A DNA stretch of 9,980 nt from Actinomycetota bacterium (GCA_005789055.1 SYAA01000041.1:1-9980), one strand, 5' to 3'; counted from the first letter of the stretch, positions 1 through 6,034 are shown. Numbers and translations are program-made. Notes: generated by a model from the letters alone, not told the origin.

Positions 1-82
1 GCTTACGGAACCCGTCGGAGGCCCGCAGCGACAGCGTCGCACACACCTCGACGACGATCGCCCCGGCCAGTGCGAGCCACAT
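1..82 (-). CDS. Small multidrug resistance (SMR) transporter subunit, partial (N-terminus only)
   Basis: Twenty-seven codons are visible from ATG 82-80 (minus) before the window edge. They read MWLALAGAIVVEVCATLSL and then RASDGFRK, which is the first transmembrane helix of an SMR protein. It carries the essential membrane-embedded glutamate (E12 from this start, equivalent to Glu14 of EmrE) and the following 'LRASDGF' turn. The ATG overlaps the TGA of the preceding SMR gene as TGATG, and a GTG lies directly before it at 85-83, so the start could be either. Paired SMR genes of this kind usually encode the two subunits of a heterodimeric proton-coupled drug or cation efflux pump in the inner membrane. 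The C-terminal three helices lie outside the window, so the substrate class cannot be judged. Confidence 0.8.
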   Translation of the reverse strand, partial: MWLALAGAIVVEVCATLSLRASDGFRK

Positions 83-426
83 CACGACGCGACGTCCTCG
101 CTCGTTCGGGGATGTGAACCGAACTCGACCATCAGCACCCCGCCGATGATCAGCACGATTCCGGCGATGATCGGTGCTGTGAGCCTCTCGCCGAAGATCA
201 CCGCGGCGATCCCGGCGGTCAGGGCGGTGCCCAGGGCGCCCCAGATGCCGTAGGCCACCGCGATCGGCATGCCGGCTCGTATCACCTTCGCGAGCAGCGC
301 GAACGCCGTGATGTAACCGACCACGACCATGCCCAGCCACCCCGGGTGATCCTGGGAGGCCCGCAGGGACAGTGTGCCGGCGACCTCCGCGATGATCGCG
401 CCCAACAGCAACGCCCATTTGTGCAT
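82..426 (-). CDS. Small multidrug resistance (SMR) transporter subunit, complete
   Basis: This 114-residue protein has four predicted hydrophobic helices, the normal SMR size. Helix 1 (MHKWALLLGAIIAEVAGT) places the essential glutamate exactly at residue 14, as in EmrE. Helix 3 carries the family signature 'AYGIWGALGTALTA' with its conserved Trp, and helix 4 is glycine-rich and ends in a short hydrophilic tail. SMR proteins exchange protons for quaternary ammonium compounds, dyes or guanidinium across the cytoplasmic membrane; the sequence alone does not say which. Its stop overlaps the start of a second SMR gene, so the two are probably translated together and may pair as antiparallel subunits. 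ATG 426 was chosen because it gives the family N-terminus and lies 7 nt after a TANNNT -10 box, implying a leaderless mRNA. A GTG three codons upstream (435-433) is the alternative. The open frame continues far upstream, but that part antisenses the neighbouring gene. Confidence 0.9.
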   Translation of the reverse strand: MHKWALLLGAIIAEVAGTLSLRASQDHPGWLGMVVVGYITAFALLAKVIRAGMPIAVAYGIWGALGTALTAGIAAVIFGERLTAPIIAGIVLIIGGVLMVEFGSHPRTSEDVAS

Positions 427-433
427 GGCCGTC

Positions 434-439
434 ACGATA
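434..439 (-). promoter_or_regulatory. Candidate -10 box for the SMR pair (leaderless promoter)
   Basis: On the minus strand this reads TATCGT, fitting the mycobacterial TANNNT -10 consensus. Exactly 7 nt separate it from the ATG at 426, so the predicted transcription start coincides with the first base of the start codon. No Shine-Dalgarno precedes that ATG, which fits leaderless translation. This is inferred from position only. Confidence 0.45.
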
Positions 440-448
440 TCGGCGGCA

Positions 449-465
449 CCGCACCGGCGGTGCGG
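449..465. promoter_or_regulatory. Palindrome in divergent promoter region (candidate operator)
   Basis: CCGCACC-GGC-GGTGCGG is a perfect inverted repeat with 7-bp arms and a 3-bp centre. It lies between the SMR gene and the divergent hydroxylase gene. It falls at about -23 to -39 for the predicted SMR transcript and just upstream of the plus-strand -10 box, a suitable place for a dimeric repressor controlling both sides. No regulator gene is in the window and I do not recognise the motif. GC-rich palindromes also arise by chance in DNA of this composition. Confidence 0.35.
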
Positions 466-470
466 CCCGT

Positions 471-476
471 TAGGCT
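471..476 (+). promoter_or_regulatory. Candidate -10 box for the hydroxylase-antiporter cluster
   Basis: TAGGCT fits TANNNT and would start transcription near position 483, leaving a short leader that contains the strong ribosome binding site at 493-498. The same hexamer occurs at 4519-4524, ahead of the lectin-LysM gene. The -35 region would overlap the palindrome at 449-465. Confidence 0.35.
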
Positions 477-492
477 GGGAAGGTCCGGGGTC

Positions 493-498
493 AGGAGG
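493..498 (+). promoter_or_regulatory. Shine-Dalgarno fixing the hydroxylase start
   Basis: AGGAGG lies 6 nt before the GTG at 505. This is the best ribosome binding site near the gene. It decides in favour of GTG 505 over the further upstream in-frame ATG at 346, which would overlap the SMR gene on the other strand, and over the downstream ATG codons at 523 and 547. Confidence 0.8.
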
Positions 499-504
499 TT
501 CCGA

Positions 505-1419
505 GTGGATCGAATCGCGGAGATGGTGTCGGTGCTGCCGCCGCCGATGCAAGACCCGGTGCTCTTCGCCGTGCCGTTCTTCGTCATCCTGCTCGCCATC
601 GAGTGGGCCGCGGCCCGCAAACTCGGCAACGAGACAGAGCCCGGTCGGCCCGGCGCGGGGGCCTATCTGAGTCGCGACGCGCGCGCCTCGGTCTTGATGG
701 GTCTGGTGTCGGTCCTGACGATGGGGTTCTGGAAGTTTCTCGGGCTCCTGGGCTATGCCGCGCTCTACGCCTATGTCGCACCCTGGCACCTGTCGGCGGG
801 GCAGTGGTACACCTGGGTGATCGCTATCGTCGGGGTCGACGTGCTGTTCTACGCCTACCACCGGATCGCCCACCGCGTGCGGCTGATCTGGGCGACACAT
901 CAGGCGCACCACTCGAGCCGGTACTTCAACTTCGCCACCGCGCTGCGCCAAAAATGGAACAACAGCGGGGAACTGATCATGTGGGCGCCTCTGCCGATGC
1001 TCGGCGTTCCGCCGTGGATGGTGTTCACCAGCTTTTCGATCAGCCTGGTCTATCAGTTCTGGATTCACACCGAGCACATCGGAACGTTGCCGCGTCCGAT
1101 CGAGTTCGTCTTCAACACGCCCTCGCACCATCGGGTGCACCACGGCATGGACCCGCTGTACCTGGACCGCAACTACGGCGGCATCCTCATCATCTGGGAC
1201 CGGCTGTTCGGCACCTTCCAGCCGGAACTCTTCCGACCGCACTATGGACTGACCAAACCGGTGAACACCTTCAACATCTGGAAACTGGAAACCGGCGAGT
1301 ACGTCGCGATCGCCCGCGACGTCCGGTCGGCGACCACCTGGCGCGACAGGCTGGGCTATATCTTCGGACCACCCGGGTGGGAGCCGGCCCGCGCCGCCAT
1401 CACGGGGCTGAGAGGCTAG
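505..1419 (+). CDS. Fatty-acid hydroxylase / sterol desaturase family membrane protein
   Basis: This 304-residue integral membrane protein has the full set of histidine boxes of the non-haem di-iron fatty acid hydroxylase superfamily (Pfam FA_hydroxylase): H119-R-I-A-H123, H132-Q-A-H-H136, H188-T-E-H191 and H208-H-R-V-H-H213. Such enzymes use O2 and an electron donor to hydroxylate or desaturate lipids in the membrane, with the His clusters facing the cytoplasm. Hydrophobic stretches around residues 18-35, 62-92 and 101-117, plus a pair between about 157 and 187, would hold the protein in the membrane. The substrate cannot be told from sequence; sterol, fatty-acyl, carotenoid and ether-lipid enzymes share this fold. 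The gene ends 4 nt before a KhtT-like gene and is probably cotranscribed with the antiporter pair, an unexpected partnership. GTG 505 is the start because of the AGGAGG at 493-498. Confidence 0.88.
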   Translation: MDRIAEMVSVLPPPMQDPVLFAVPFFVILLAIEWAAARKLGNETEPGRPGAGAYLSRDARASVLMGLVSVLTMGFWKFLGLLGYAALYAYVAPWHLSAGQWYTWVIAIVGVDVLFYAYHRIAHRVRLIWATHQAHHSSRYFNFATALRQKWNNSGELIMWAPLPMLGVPPWMVFTSFSISLVYQFWIHTEHIGTLPRPIEFVFNTPSHHRVHHGMDPLYLDRNYGGILIIWDRLFGTFQPELFRPHYGLTKPVNTFNIWKLETGEYVAIARDVRSATTWRDRLGYIFGPPGWEPARAAITGLRG

Positions 1420-1423
1420 GGCA

Positions 1424-1906
1424 ATGGACGTCAGGGAGACACTGCTACCCGGGGTGGGGCTGTGTTTCGAGTTTGACAACGCCGACGGAGACCGGATCGG
1501 CGTTATCGCCCACCGTAAGGGTGATTTCGAGGTTCTCGTCTACACGGCGGCGGACCCGGACAAGGCCAGTCGGGTGTTCCGGCTGACCGACCGCGAGGCT
1601 GAGGCGATGGGGCAGATCCTCGGTGCCCCTCGGATGGTGGAGCGTTTCGCCGATCTCACCAAGGAGGTACCCGGGCTCGACGCCGGCCAAGTCGAAATCG
1701 GTGCGGCATCTCCGTATGCCGGTCGTCCACTCGGGCAGACGCAGGCGCGCACCCGAACTGGGGCCTCCATCGTCGCGATCGTCCGGGACGAGCAGGTGCT
1801 GGCATCGCCGGGACCCGATGAGGTTCTGCACACCCATGACGTACTCGTCGTGATCGGCACCGCCGACGGCATCGCCGCCGTCCGGCATCTCATCGACCAG
1901 GGCTGA
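1424..1906 (+). CDS. KhtT-like cation/proton antiporter regulatory subunit (TrkA-C domain)
   Basis: This 160-residue soluble protein begins MDVRETLLPGVGLCFEFDN, typical of KhtT (YhaT) of Bacillus subtilis and of the 160-residue Rv3237c of M. tuberculosis. An N-terminal domain (about 1-70, including the 'LTDREAEAMGQILG' helix) is followed by an RCK_C/TrkA-C domain (about 78-160, 'VEIGAASPYAGRPLGQTQ' to 'VLVVIGTADGIAAVRHLI'). In B. subtilis, KhtT binds the KhtU antiporter and gates K+/H+ exchange, with the TrkA-C domain sensing pH and binding cyclic di-AMP; that ligand is family knowledge, not visible here. The gene lies 4 nt after the hydroxylase gene and 4 nt before its antiporter partner. 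A weak AGAGG at 1411-1415 precedes the ATG. There is no N-terminal KTN/Rossmann domain, so NAD(H) is not expected to bind. Confidence 0.85.
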   Translation: MDVRETLLPGVGLCFEFDNADGDRIGVIAHRKGDFEVLVYTAADPDKASRVFRLTDREAEAMGQILGAPRMVERFADLTKEVPGLDAGQVEIGAASPYAGRPLGQTQARTRTGASIVAIVRDEQVLASPGPDEVLHTHDVLVVIGTADGIAAVRHLIDQG

Positions 1907-1910
1907 GTTC

Positions 1911-3035
1911 GTGGCTGTTTCTGCGCCCCTGCTCCTTGAGTTGGGCGCGATCTTGATCGTGCTGACGATCCTCGGCGCGGCGGCCCGGCGGTTCGGGCTC
2001 TCGCCGATCCCGCTTTATCTGCTCGCGGGTCTGTTTCTTGGCACCGGCGGCATCGCGCCGGTACCCGCGGCCGCGGAGTTCGTGATGACCGGCGCCTCAA
2101 TCGGGGTGGTGCTCCTGCTACTCACCCTGGGCCTGGAGTTCTCCCTCGGCGAGTTCTCGACGAGCCTGCGGCGACATCTCCCGTCCGCCGTAGTCGATCT
2201 CCTACTCAACGCCACTCCCGGGGCCGTCGCGGGCTGGGTTCTGGGACTCGAACCCGTCGGCATCCTGGCTCTGGCCGGCATCACCTACATCTCGTCGTCC
2301 GGGGTGATCGCGCGACTGCTGGGAGATCTGGGTCGACTCGGCAACCGTGAGACCCCCGCGGTGCTGTCGGTGCTGGTGCTCGAGGACTTCGCGATGGCGG
2401 CCTATCTTCCGCTGCTCACGGTGCTCGCCTCCGGCGGGACCTGGCAGCAGGCACTGCTGTGGATGGCGGTCGCACTCGGCGCGTTGGCGCTGGCGTTCCT
2501 GGTGTCCTACCGCTGGGGCCACCACGTCGGCCGCCTCCTCGCCCATCCCGAGGACGAGCAGTTGCTGCTGCGGATTTTGGGTCTGACGTTAATCGTGGCC
2601 GCCGTGGCCGAACACCTGCACGCCTCAGCGGCGGTCGGCGCGTTCCTGGTGGGGTTGACCCTGACGGGTCCGACCGCCGACCGGGCCCGTGTCGTCCTCA
2701 CCCCACTGCGGGACCTGTTCGCCGCGGTGTTCTTCGTCTCGATCGGGCTGACGGTGGCTCCGGCCGATCTGCTGCCGATGCTTCCGGCGGCCATTGCGTT
2801 GGCGGCCGTCACGGCCGTGACGAAAATGCTGACCGGTGCCTATGCGGCCCGGTGGGAGGGCGCTGCCCGGCGCGGGCAGATTCGTGCCGGTACCGCCTTG
2901 ATCGCCCGGGGCGAGTTCTCGCTGGTGATCATCGGACTCGTCGGCGCCAGCGTCGACACAATCGGCGCCATCGCCACCCCGTATGTGTTCCTACTCGCGA
3001 TCGCCGGGCCGTTGCTGGCCCGGTTCGCGAAGTAG
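1911..3035 (+). CDS. KhtU/KefB-like CPA2 monovalent cation:proton antiporter
   Basis: This 374-residue polytopic membrane protein of the Na_H_Exchanger family shows about 11-12 hydrophobic segments along its length. Family motifs are visible: 'LGLEFSLGEF' after the third helix, an acidic 'LEDF' motif (E158, D159) at the ion-binding helix, 'SAAVGAFLVGLTL', and 'ARGEFSLVIIGL' (R333, E335) near the C-terminus, as in KefB/KefC. It should exchange K+ or Na+ for H+ across the cytoplasmic membrane for pH and K+ homeostasis or electrophile defence. It has no C-terminal RCK domain, so the KhtT-like protein encoded 4 nt upstream is probably its separate gate. The GTG start directly follows that gene's stop. 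M. tuberculosis Rv3236c appears to be the counterpart. The protein is slightly shorter than the roughly 400 residues of KhtU. Confidence 0.87.
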   Translation: MAVSAPLLLELGAILIVLTILGAAARRFGLSPIPLYLLAGLFLGTGGIAPVPAAAEFVMTGASIGVVLLLLTLGLEFSLGEFSTSLRRHLPSAVVDLLLNATPGAVAGWVLGLEPVGILALAGITYISSSGVIARLLGDLGRLGNRETPAVLSVLVLEDFAMAAYLPLLTVLASGGTWQQALLWMAVALGALALAFLVSYRWGHHVGRLLAHPEDEQLLLRILGLTLIVAAVAEHLHASAAVGAFLVGLTLTGPTADRARVVLTPLRDLFAAVFFVSIGLTVAPADLLPMLPAAIALAAVTAVTKMLTGAYAARWEGAARRGQIRAGTALIARGEFSLVIIGLVGASVDTIGAIATPYVFLLAIAGPLLARFAK

Positions 3036-3038
3036 ATG

Positions 3039-3060
3039 CCCGTGGGTATGACCCGTGGGT
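3039..3060 (+). repeat. Tandem 9-nt repeat upstream of the oxidoreductase gene
   Basis: CCCGTGGGT occurs at 3039-3047 and again at 3052-3060, 13 nt apart, in the 41-nt gap before the FAD oxidoreductase gene. Each copy is itself near-palindromic (CCC and GGG around GT). A TATGAC at 3047-3052 between the copies could serve as a weak -10 element. These could be paired protein-binding half-sites, or chance. No other promoter or terminator signal was found in this gap. Confidence 0.3.
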
Positions 3061-3076
3061 CCTTCCCCGTGTCACC

Positions 3077-4504
3077 ATGGGACGCATGGACATCGTCTTC
3101 GACCGGGCGGTCGATCCGGGATTGATCGAGCGATCCCTGGCACCGGCCGTCTTCGGCTCGATGTGGCTGGATCCGGCAGTCGTCGGGCCCCGCCCGGACT
3201 ACCCCAGCCTGCCCGGCGCGATCACCTGCGATCTGCTGGTGGTCGGCGGCGGATACACCGGCCTGTGGACAGCACTGCATGCCGCCGAACGCGATCCCGG
3301 CGCAACGATCGTGCTGATCGAGGCCGAACGGATCGGCTGGGCGGCATCGGGGCGCAATGGCGGGTTTGTCGAAGCCAGCCTCACTCACGGCGCCGCGAAC
3401 GGGAAGTCGCGCTGGCCAGCCGAATTCGATCAACTTCAGCGCCTGGGCCTGGACAACCTCAACGGCATGCAGGCTGATATCGAGAAATACGGCATGAACG
3501 TCGACTGGCAGCGAGCCGGCATGCTCAACGTGGCCACCGAAGCACATCAGGTGCCCTGGTTGCGGGAGGCGGCCGCCGCCGGTGAGGGCCGGTTCCTCGA
3601 CCAGGGGCAGGTCCGGTCCGAAGTCGACTCCCCGACCTATCTCGCCGGCTTGTTCGCCGCCGAGACCTGCGCGATCGTCGACCCGGCGCGACTGGTCTTC
3701 GAACTCGCCCGCGCCTGCACCGAAAAAGGTGTGCGGATTCACGAACACACCGACGCCCGGGCGATCACGACCGAGGCCGGCGGCGTCGCCGTCACCACCG
3801 CGGCCGCGACGATCACCGCCCAGCGAGTGGTGCTGGCCACCAACGTGTTTCCCAGCCTCCTGCGGCGCAACCGGTTACACACCGTGCCGGTCTACGACCA
3901 CGTACTCGGCACCGAACCGTTGACCTCGGAGCAACTCGGCCGCATCGGTTGGCGGTCACGCCAGGGCATCGGCGACAGCGGAAACCAGTTCCACTACTAC
4001 CGACTCTCGGCCGACAACCGGATCCTCTGGGGCGGCTATGACGCGATGTATCACTGGGGACGCCGCGTCGATCCACGCCATGAGGACCGCCCGGACTCGT
4101 TCCGCAAGATCGCCGCGCATTTCTTCCTCACCTTCCCGCAGCTTGACGATGTCCGGTTCGGCCACCGTTGGGCCGGACCGATCGACACCAGCACCCGGTT
4201 CTGTGCGCACTGGGGCCTGGCCGGCCGCGGGCGGATCGCGTACGTCAACGGATTCACCGGACTGGGCGTGGGGGCATCCCGGTTCGCCGCCGACGTCTGT
4301 CTGGATTTGCTGGAGGGGCACCGGACCGAGCGCACCGAACTGGAGATGGTCCGCAAGCGGCCGTTGCCGTTCCCGCCCGAGCCGTTGGCCAGCATCGGTA
4401 TCGGGATCACCCGGCGATCGTTGGATCGCGCCGACCACAACGGCGGTCGGCGCAACCTGGTGTTACGCACCCTGGACCGCCTCGGGTTGGGCTTTGATTC
4501 CTGA
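3077..4504 (+). CDS. FAD-dependent amine/amino-acid oxidoreductase (DAO family, DadA/PuuB-like)
   Basis: This is a protein of 475 residues, or 472 if it starts at the in-frame ATG 3086. After a roughly 45-residue extension common to PuuB-type enzymes, it has a Rossmann FAD motif 'VVGGGYTG' (G57, G59, G62), the end-of-strand acidic 'LIEAERIG', and the DAO signature 'AASGRNGG' that contacts the flavin. A C-terminal FAD loop reads 'AYVNGFTGLGVGAS'. Members oxidise the C-N bond of D-amino acids, sarcosine, polyamine conjugates and related amines, releasing an imine and passing electrons to O2 or a quinone; the substrate here is not deducible. There is no signal peptide or membrane anchor, so it is probably cytosolic. 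Neither start has a good Shine-Dalgarno, so the N-terminus is uncertain by three codons. The gene stands apart from the antiporter cluster by 41 nt and from the lectin gene by 72 nt. Confidence 0.85.
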   Translation: MGRMDIVFDRAVDPGLIERSLAPAVFGSMWLDPAVVGPRPDYPSLPGAITCDLLVVGGGYTGLWTALHAAERDPGATIVLIEAERIGWAASGRNGGFVEASLTHGAANGKSRWPAEFDQLQRLGLDNLNGMQADIEKYGMNVDWQRAGMLNVATEAHQVPWLREAAAAGEGRFLDQGQVRSEVDSPTYLAGLFAAETCAIVDPARLVFELARACTEKGVRIHEHTDARAITTEAGGVAVTTAAATITAQRVVLATNVFPSLLRRNRLHTVPVYDHVLGTEPLTSEQLGRIGWRSRQGIGDSGNQFHYYRLSADNRILWGGYDAMYHWGRRVDPRHEDRPDSFRKIAAHFFLTFPQLDDVRFGHRWAGPIDTSTRFCAHWGLAGRGRIAYVNGFTGLGVGASRFAADVCLDLLEGHRTERTELEMVRKRPLPFPPEPLASIGIGITRRSLDRADHNGGRRNLVLRTLDRLGLGFDS

Positions 4505-4518
4505 GGGCGCTCCTCCAG

Positions 4519-4565
4519 TAGGCTCCTAGCCAGCCCGCCCGGGTAAGAGGGTGGTTTAGAGGAGG
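4519..4565 (+). promoter_or_regulatory. Candidate promoter and strong ribosome binding site of the lectin-LysM gene
   Basis: TAGGCT at 4519-4524 fits the TANNNT -10 consensus and is part of the inverted repeat TAGG-CT-CCTA. It would start transcription near 4531. AGGAGG at 4560-4565 then lies 11 nt before the GTG at 4577, slightly long but the clear best site. The A-rich stretch after it keeps the start codon unstructured. No operator was recognised. Confidence 0.4.
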
Positions 4566-4576
4566 AAAAGAAACTC

Positions 4577-5119
4577 GTGGGAGACACACTCACCGCAGGA
4601 CAGAAGTTAAGCCGGGGCGATTCGCTCACCTCCGGCAACGGTGCCTACACCCTGACACTGCAGGACGATGGGAACCTCGTCCTCGCGGTGCGCGGAGAGG
4701 CAATCTGGGCGGCCGGCACCAATGGCGAGGGCGCCGACCGCGCTGAGGTCCAGTCCGACGGCAATTTCGTGGTCTATGCCGGCGACAAGCCGGTCTGGCA
4801 CACCGACACCAAGGGCAAGAAGGACGTCAAACTCGTCCTCCAGGACGACCGGAACCTGGTGCTCTACGCCGCTGACGGCTCAGTCTGGTCCTCGCGCACC
4901 GAAACCGACGCCCCGCCGCCGCCACTGGTGGAGGAGAAGGTGGAGATCGCCCCGGTGGCCGCCGAGGTCCGCACCCACACCGTCGTTGGCGGTGACACGC
5001 TGTTCAACATCGCCAAGCAGTACCTCGGCGACGGCAACCGTTACCAGGAACTGGCCAAGTTCAACAACATCGCCAACCCCGACCATATCGAGGTCGGACA
5101 GGTCATCAACATCCCCTGA
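4577..5119 (+). CDS. Bulb-type (GNA-like) mannose-binding lectin with C-terminal LysM domain
   Basis: This 180-residue protein has two recognisable domains. Residues 1-108 form a B-lectin beta-prism with three QxDxNxVxY-type sugar sites: Q29-D-D-G-N33 (its final Tyr replaced by A37), Q59-S-D-G-N-F-V-V-Y67 and Q89-D-D-R-N-L-V-L-Y97. Conserved Trp44, Trp74 and Trp104 fit the threefold repeat. A proline-rich linker (112-130) leads to a LysM domain (132-180: 'VVGGDTLFNIAKQYLGDGN' to 'IEVGQVINIP'), which typically binds peptidoglycan or chitin-type glycans. From memory, M. smegmatis has a mannose-specific lectin of this architecture whose lectin domain forms a domain-swapped dimer; this looks like its relative. 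No signal peptide or membrane anchor is present, so how it reaches a glycan is unclear. The GTG start follows the AGGAGG at 4560-4565. Confidence 0.9.
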   Translation: MGDTLTAGQKLSRGDSLTSGNGAYTLTLQDDGNLVLAVRGEAIWAAGTNGEGADRAEVQSDGNFVVYAGDKPVWHTDTKGKKDVKLVLQDDRNLVLYAADGSVWSSRTETDAPPPPLVEEKVEIAPVAAEVRTHTVVGGDTLFNIAKQYLGDGNRYQELAKFNNIANPDHIEVGQVINIP

Positions 5120-5134
5120 CCTGCACCGCAGGTC
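5118..5134 (+). terminator. Hairpin after the lectin-LysM gene
   Basis: GACCTGC-ACC-GCAGGTC is a perfect 7-bp stem with a 3-nt loop that starts inside the TGA stop. It is positioned as a transcription terminator, but there is no U-tract after it. It is therefore at best the U-less type common in mycobacteria, or a mRNA-end stabiliser. Confidence 0.45.
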
Positions 5135-5250
5135 GCTCTACGCCGGACGGCGCGGACCCGCAATCACTGGTTGGTAACGATCGGGACGAAACCCCGATAC
5201 ACAGTCGACACGTTGTTGCGACCGCGCCGTTCGCGCGTCCGAGACCGATC

Positions 5251-5256
5251 GAGGTG
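5251..5256 (+). promoter_or_regulatory. Shine-Dalgarno fixing the TTG start of the protease
   Basis: GAGGTG, 4-9 nt before the TTG at 5261, is the only good ribosome binding site ahead of the protease frame. The rest of the 5135-5250 gap holds a weak 6-bp inverted repeat (ATCGGG 5180-5185 and CCCGAT 5193-5198) and a possible GATACA -10 element at 5196-5201, neither convincing. Confidence 0.6.
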
Positions 5257-5260
5257 TACC

Positions 5261-5989
5261 TTGGCCCGCTTCCTAGGATCTCTCGTCCTCGCCGCCGGCG
5301 CCATGGCCGCTGTCCTGATCCCGGTCGCCTCCGCCGACGACGACGTGACCTGGGCCTTGCCGGTGCCGACCGGGGTCGGCGTCACGGTGTCGCCCGGGAT
5401 GGAGATTCGGCAGCAGTCCACGATCTGCACGTTGGGATTCGTCGATCCGATCGCGCGGGTGGGCTATTCGGCGGGACACTGCCGCGGCGCCGGCCCGGTC
5501 ACCGACCGACTTGGCCGCGTCATCGGGGTGGTGACCTCTTCGCGGGATAACACCCCCAACGGTTCGGTGGTCCGCGTCGATGAGGTGATCTCGGACTACG
5601 AGACGATCAGTCTGGCCGCCGATGTCTCGATCACCAACGCCCTCCCGGGTGGCCGCCCGCTGGTGGCCGATCCCGCCCCGCCACTGTCGGCCGGCCAGCC
5701 CGTCTGTCACTTCGGCATCGTCACCGGTGAGAGTTGCGGGACCGTGGAACGGGTCAACAACGGCTGGTTCACCATGACCAACGGTGTGGTCAGCCAGAAG
5801 GGCGACTCCGGCGGCCCGGTCTACACGCTGACCGCCGACGGCCGCGCCGTGTTGGTCGGAATCTTCAACAGCACGTGGGGCCAGTTCCCCGCCGCGGTCT
5901 CCTGGCAGGCCACGAACCAGCAGGCTGCCGCCGACGGCGCCGCGCTCGGCAATCTGCTCACTACCGCAGGCCGGACCGCCGGGAACTAG
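5261..5989 (+). CDS. Secreted chymotrypsin-fold serine protease (S1 family, Rv1815-like)
   Basis: This is a 242-residue precursor. Residues 1-25 ([20 protein letters not shown], then PVASA) form a Sec signal peptide with an A-S-A cleavage site before DDD, so the mature protein is exported. The S1 catalytic features are 'YSAGHC' (His73) and 'KGDSGGPV' (Ser183). The acid is probably Asp112 in 'SDYETI', with Asp107 or Asp121 less likely. Four cysteines pair plausibly as C56-C74 and C149-C159, the usual bacterial chymotrypsin-like arrangement. The fold should cleave peptide bonds in the cell envelope or outside; the target is unknown. The TTG start is chosen from GAGGTG at 5251-5256 and because it opens directly on the signal peptide. 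An in-frame TTG at 5171 would add 30 basic residues ahead of it. The stop codon lies inside the KstR-type operator of the next gene. M. tuberculosis Rv1815 seems to be the counterpart, next to the flavoprotein there too. Confidence 0.85.
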   Translation: MARFLGSLVLAAGAMAAVLIPVASADDDVTWALPVPTGVGVTVSPGMEIRQQSTICTLGFVDPIARVGYSAGHCRGAGPVTDRLGRVIGVVTSSRDNTPNGSVVRVDEVISDYETISLAADVSITNALPGGRPLVADPAPPLSAGQPVCHFGIVTGESCGTVERVNNGWFTMTNGVVSQKGDSGGPVYTLTADGRAVLVGIFNSTWGQFPAAVSWQATNQQAAADGAALGNLLTTAGRTAGN

Positions 5990-6001
5990 AACACGTTCTA
6001 G
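5986..6001. promoter_or_regulatory. KstR-type operator
   Basis: The sequence CTAGAAC-AC-GTTCTAG has perfect 7-bp arms and a 2-bp centre. Its core TAGAACACGTTCTA (5987-6000) fits every fixed position of the published KstR consensus TnnAACnnGTTnnA. KstR is the TetR-family repressor of mycobacterial cholesterol catabolism, released by a cholesterol-derived CoA thioester. The site spans about -48 to -35 of the predicted transcript of the flavoprotein gene and overlaps the protease stop codon. Binding here is inferred from the motif and its position. No other match was found by eye in the window. Confidence 0.75.
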
Positions 6002-6021
6002 CCAGGTGCCGACGCCGCAGA

Positions 6022-6027
6022 TATCCT
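6022..6027 (+). promoter_or_regulatory. Candidate -10 box of the KstR-controlled leaderless promoter
   Basis: TATCCT matches TANNNT. Exactly 7 nt follow before the ATG at 6035, so the transcript should begin at that ATG. The spacing is identical to that of the SMR promoter in this window, and the KstR-type site lies directly over its -35 region. Confidence 0.5.
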
Positions 6028-6034
6028 CAGCGGA

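Noticed and set aside
427..504. Guanidine-type riboswitch ahead of the SMR genes
   Set aside because: Some SMR pairs are riboswitch-controlled, but no paired ACGR-loop hairpins or ykkC core could be found, and the predicted leaderless start leaves no room for one.
427..1479. Long minus-strand open frame extending the SMR gene N-terminally by about 350 residues
   Set aside because: It is antisense to the well-supported hydroxylase gene, is of low-complexity Arg/Pro/His-rich composition, and the SMR family begins at ATG 426 with Glu at residue 14.
3905..3930. Half-match to a KstR site (GAACCGTT)
   Set aside because: The half-sites are separated by one base instead of two and it lies inside the oxidoreductase coding region.
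5180..5198. ATCGGG/CCCGAT inverted repeat as a terminator or operator before the protease
   Set aside because: The stem is only 6 bp, has no U-tract, and is not placed on a convincing promoter.
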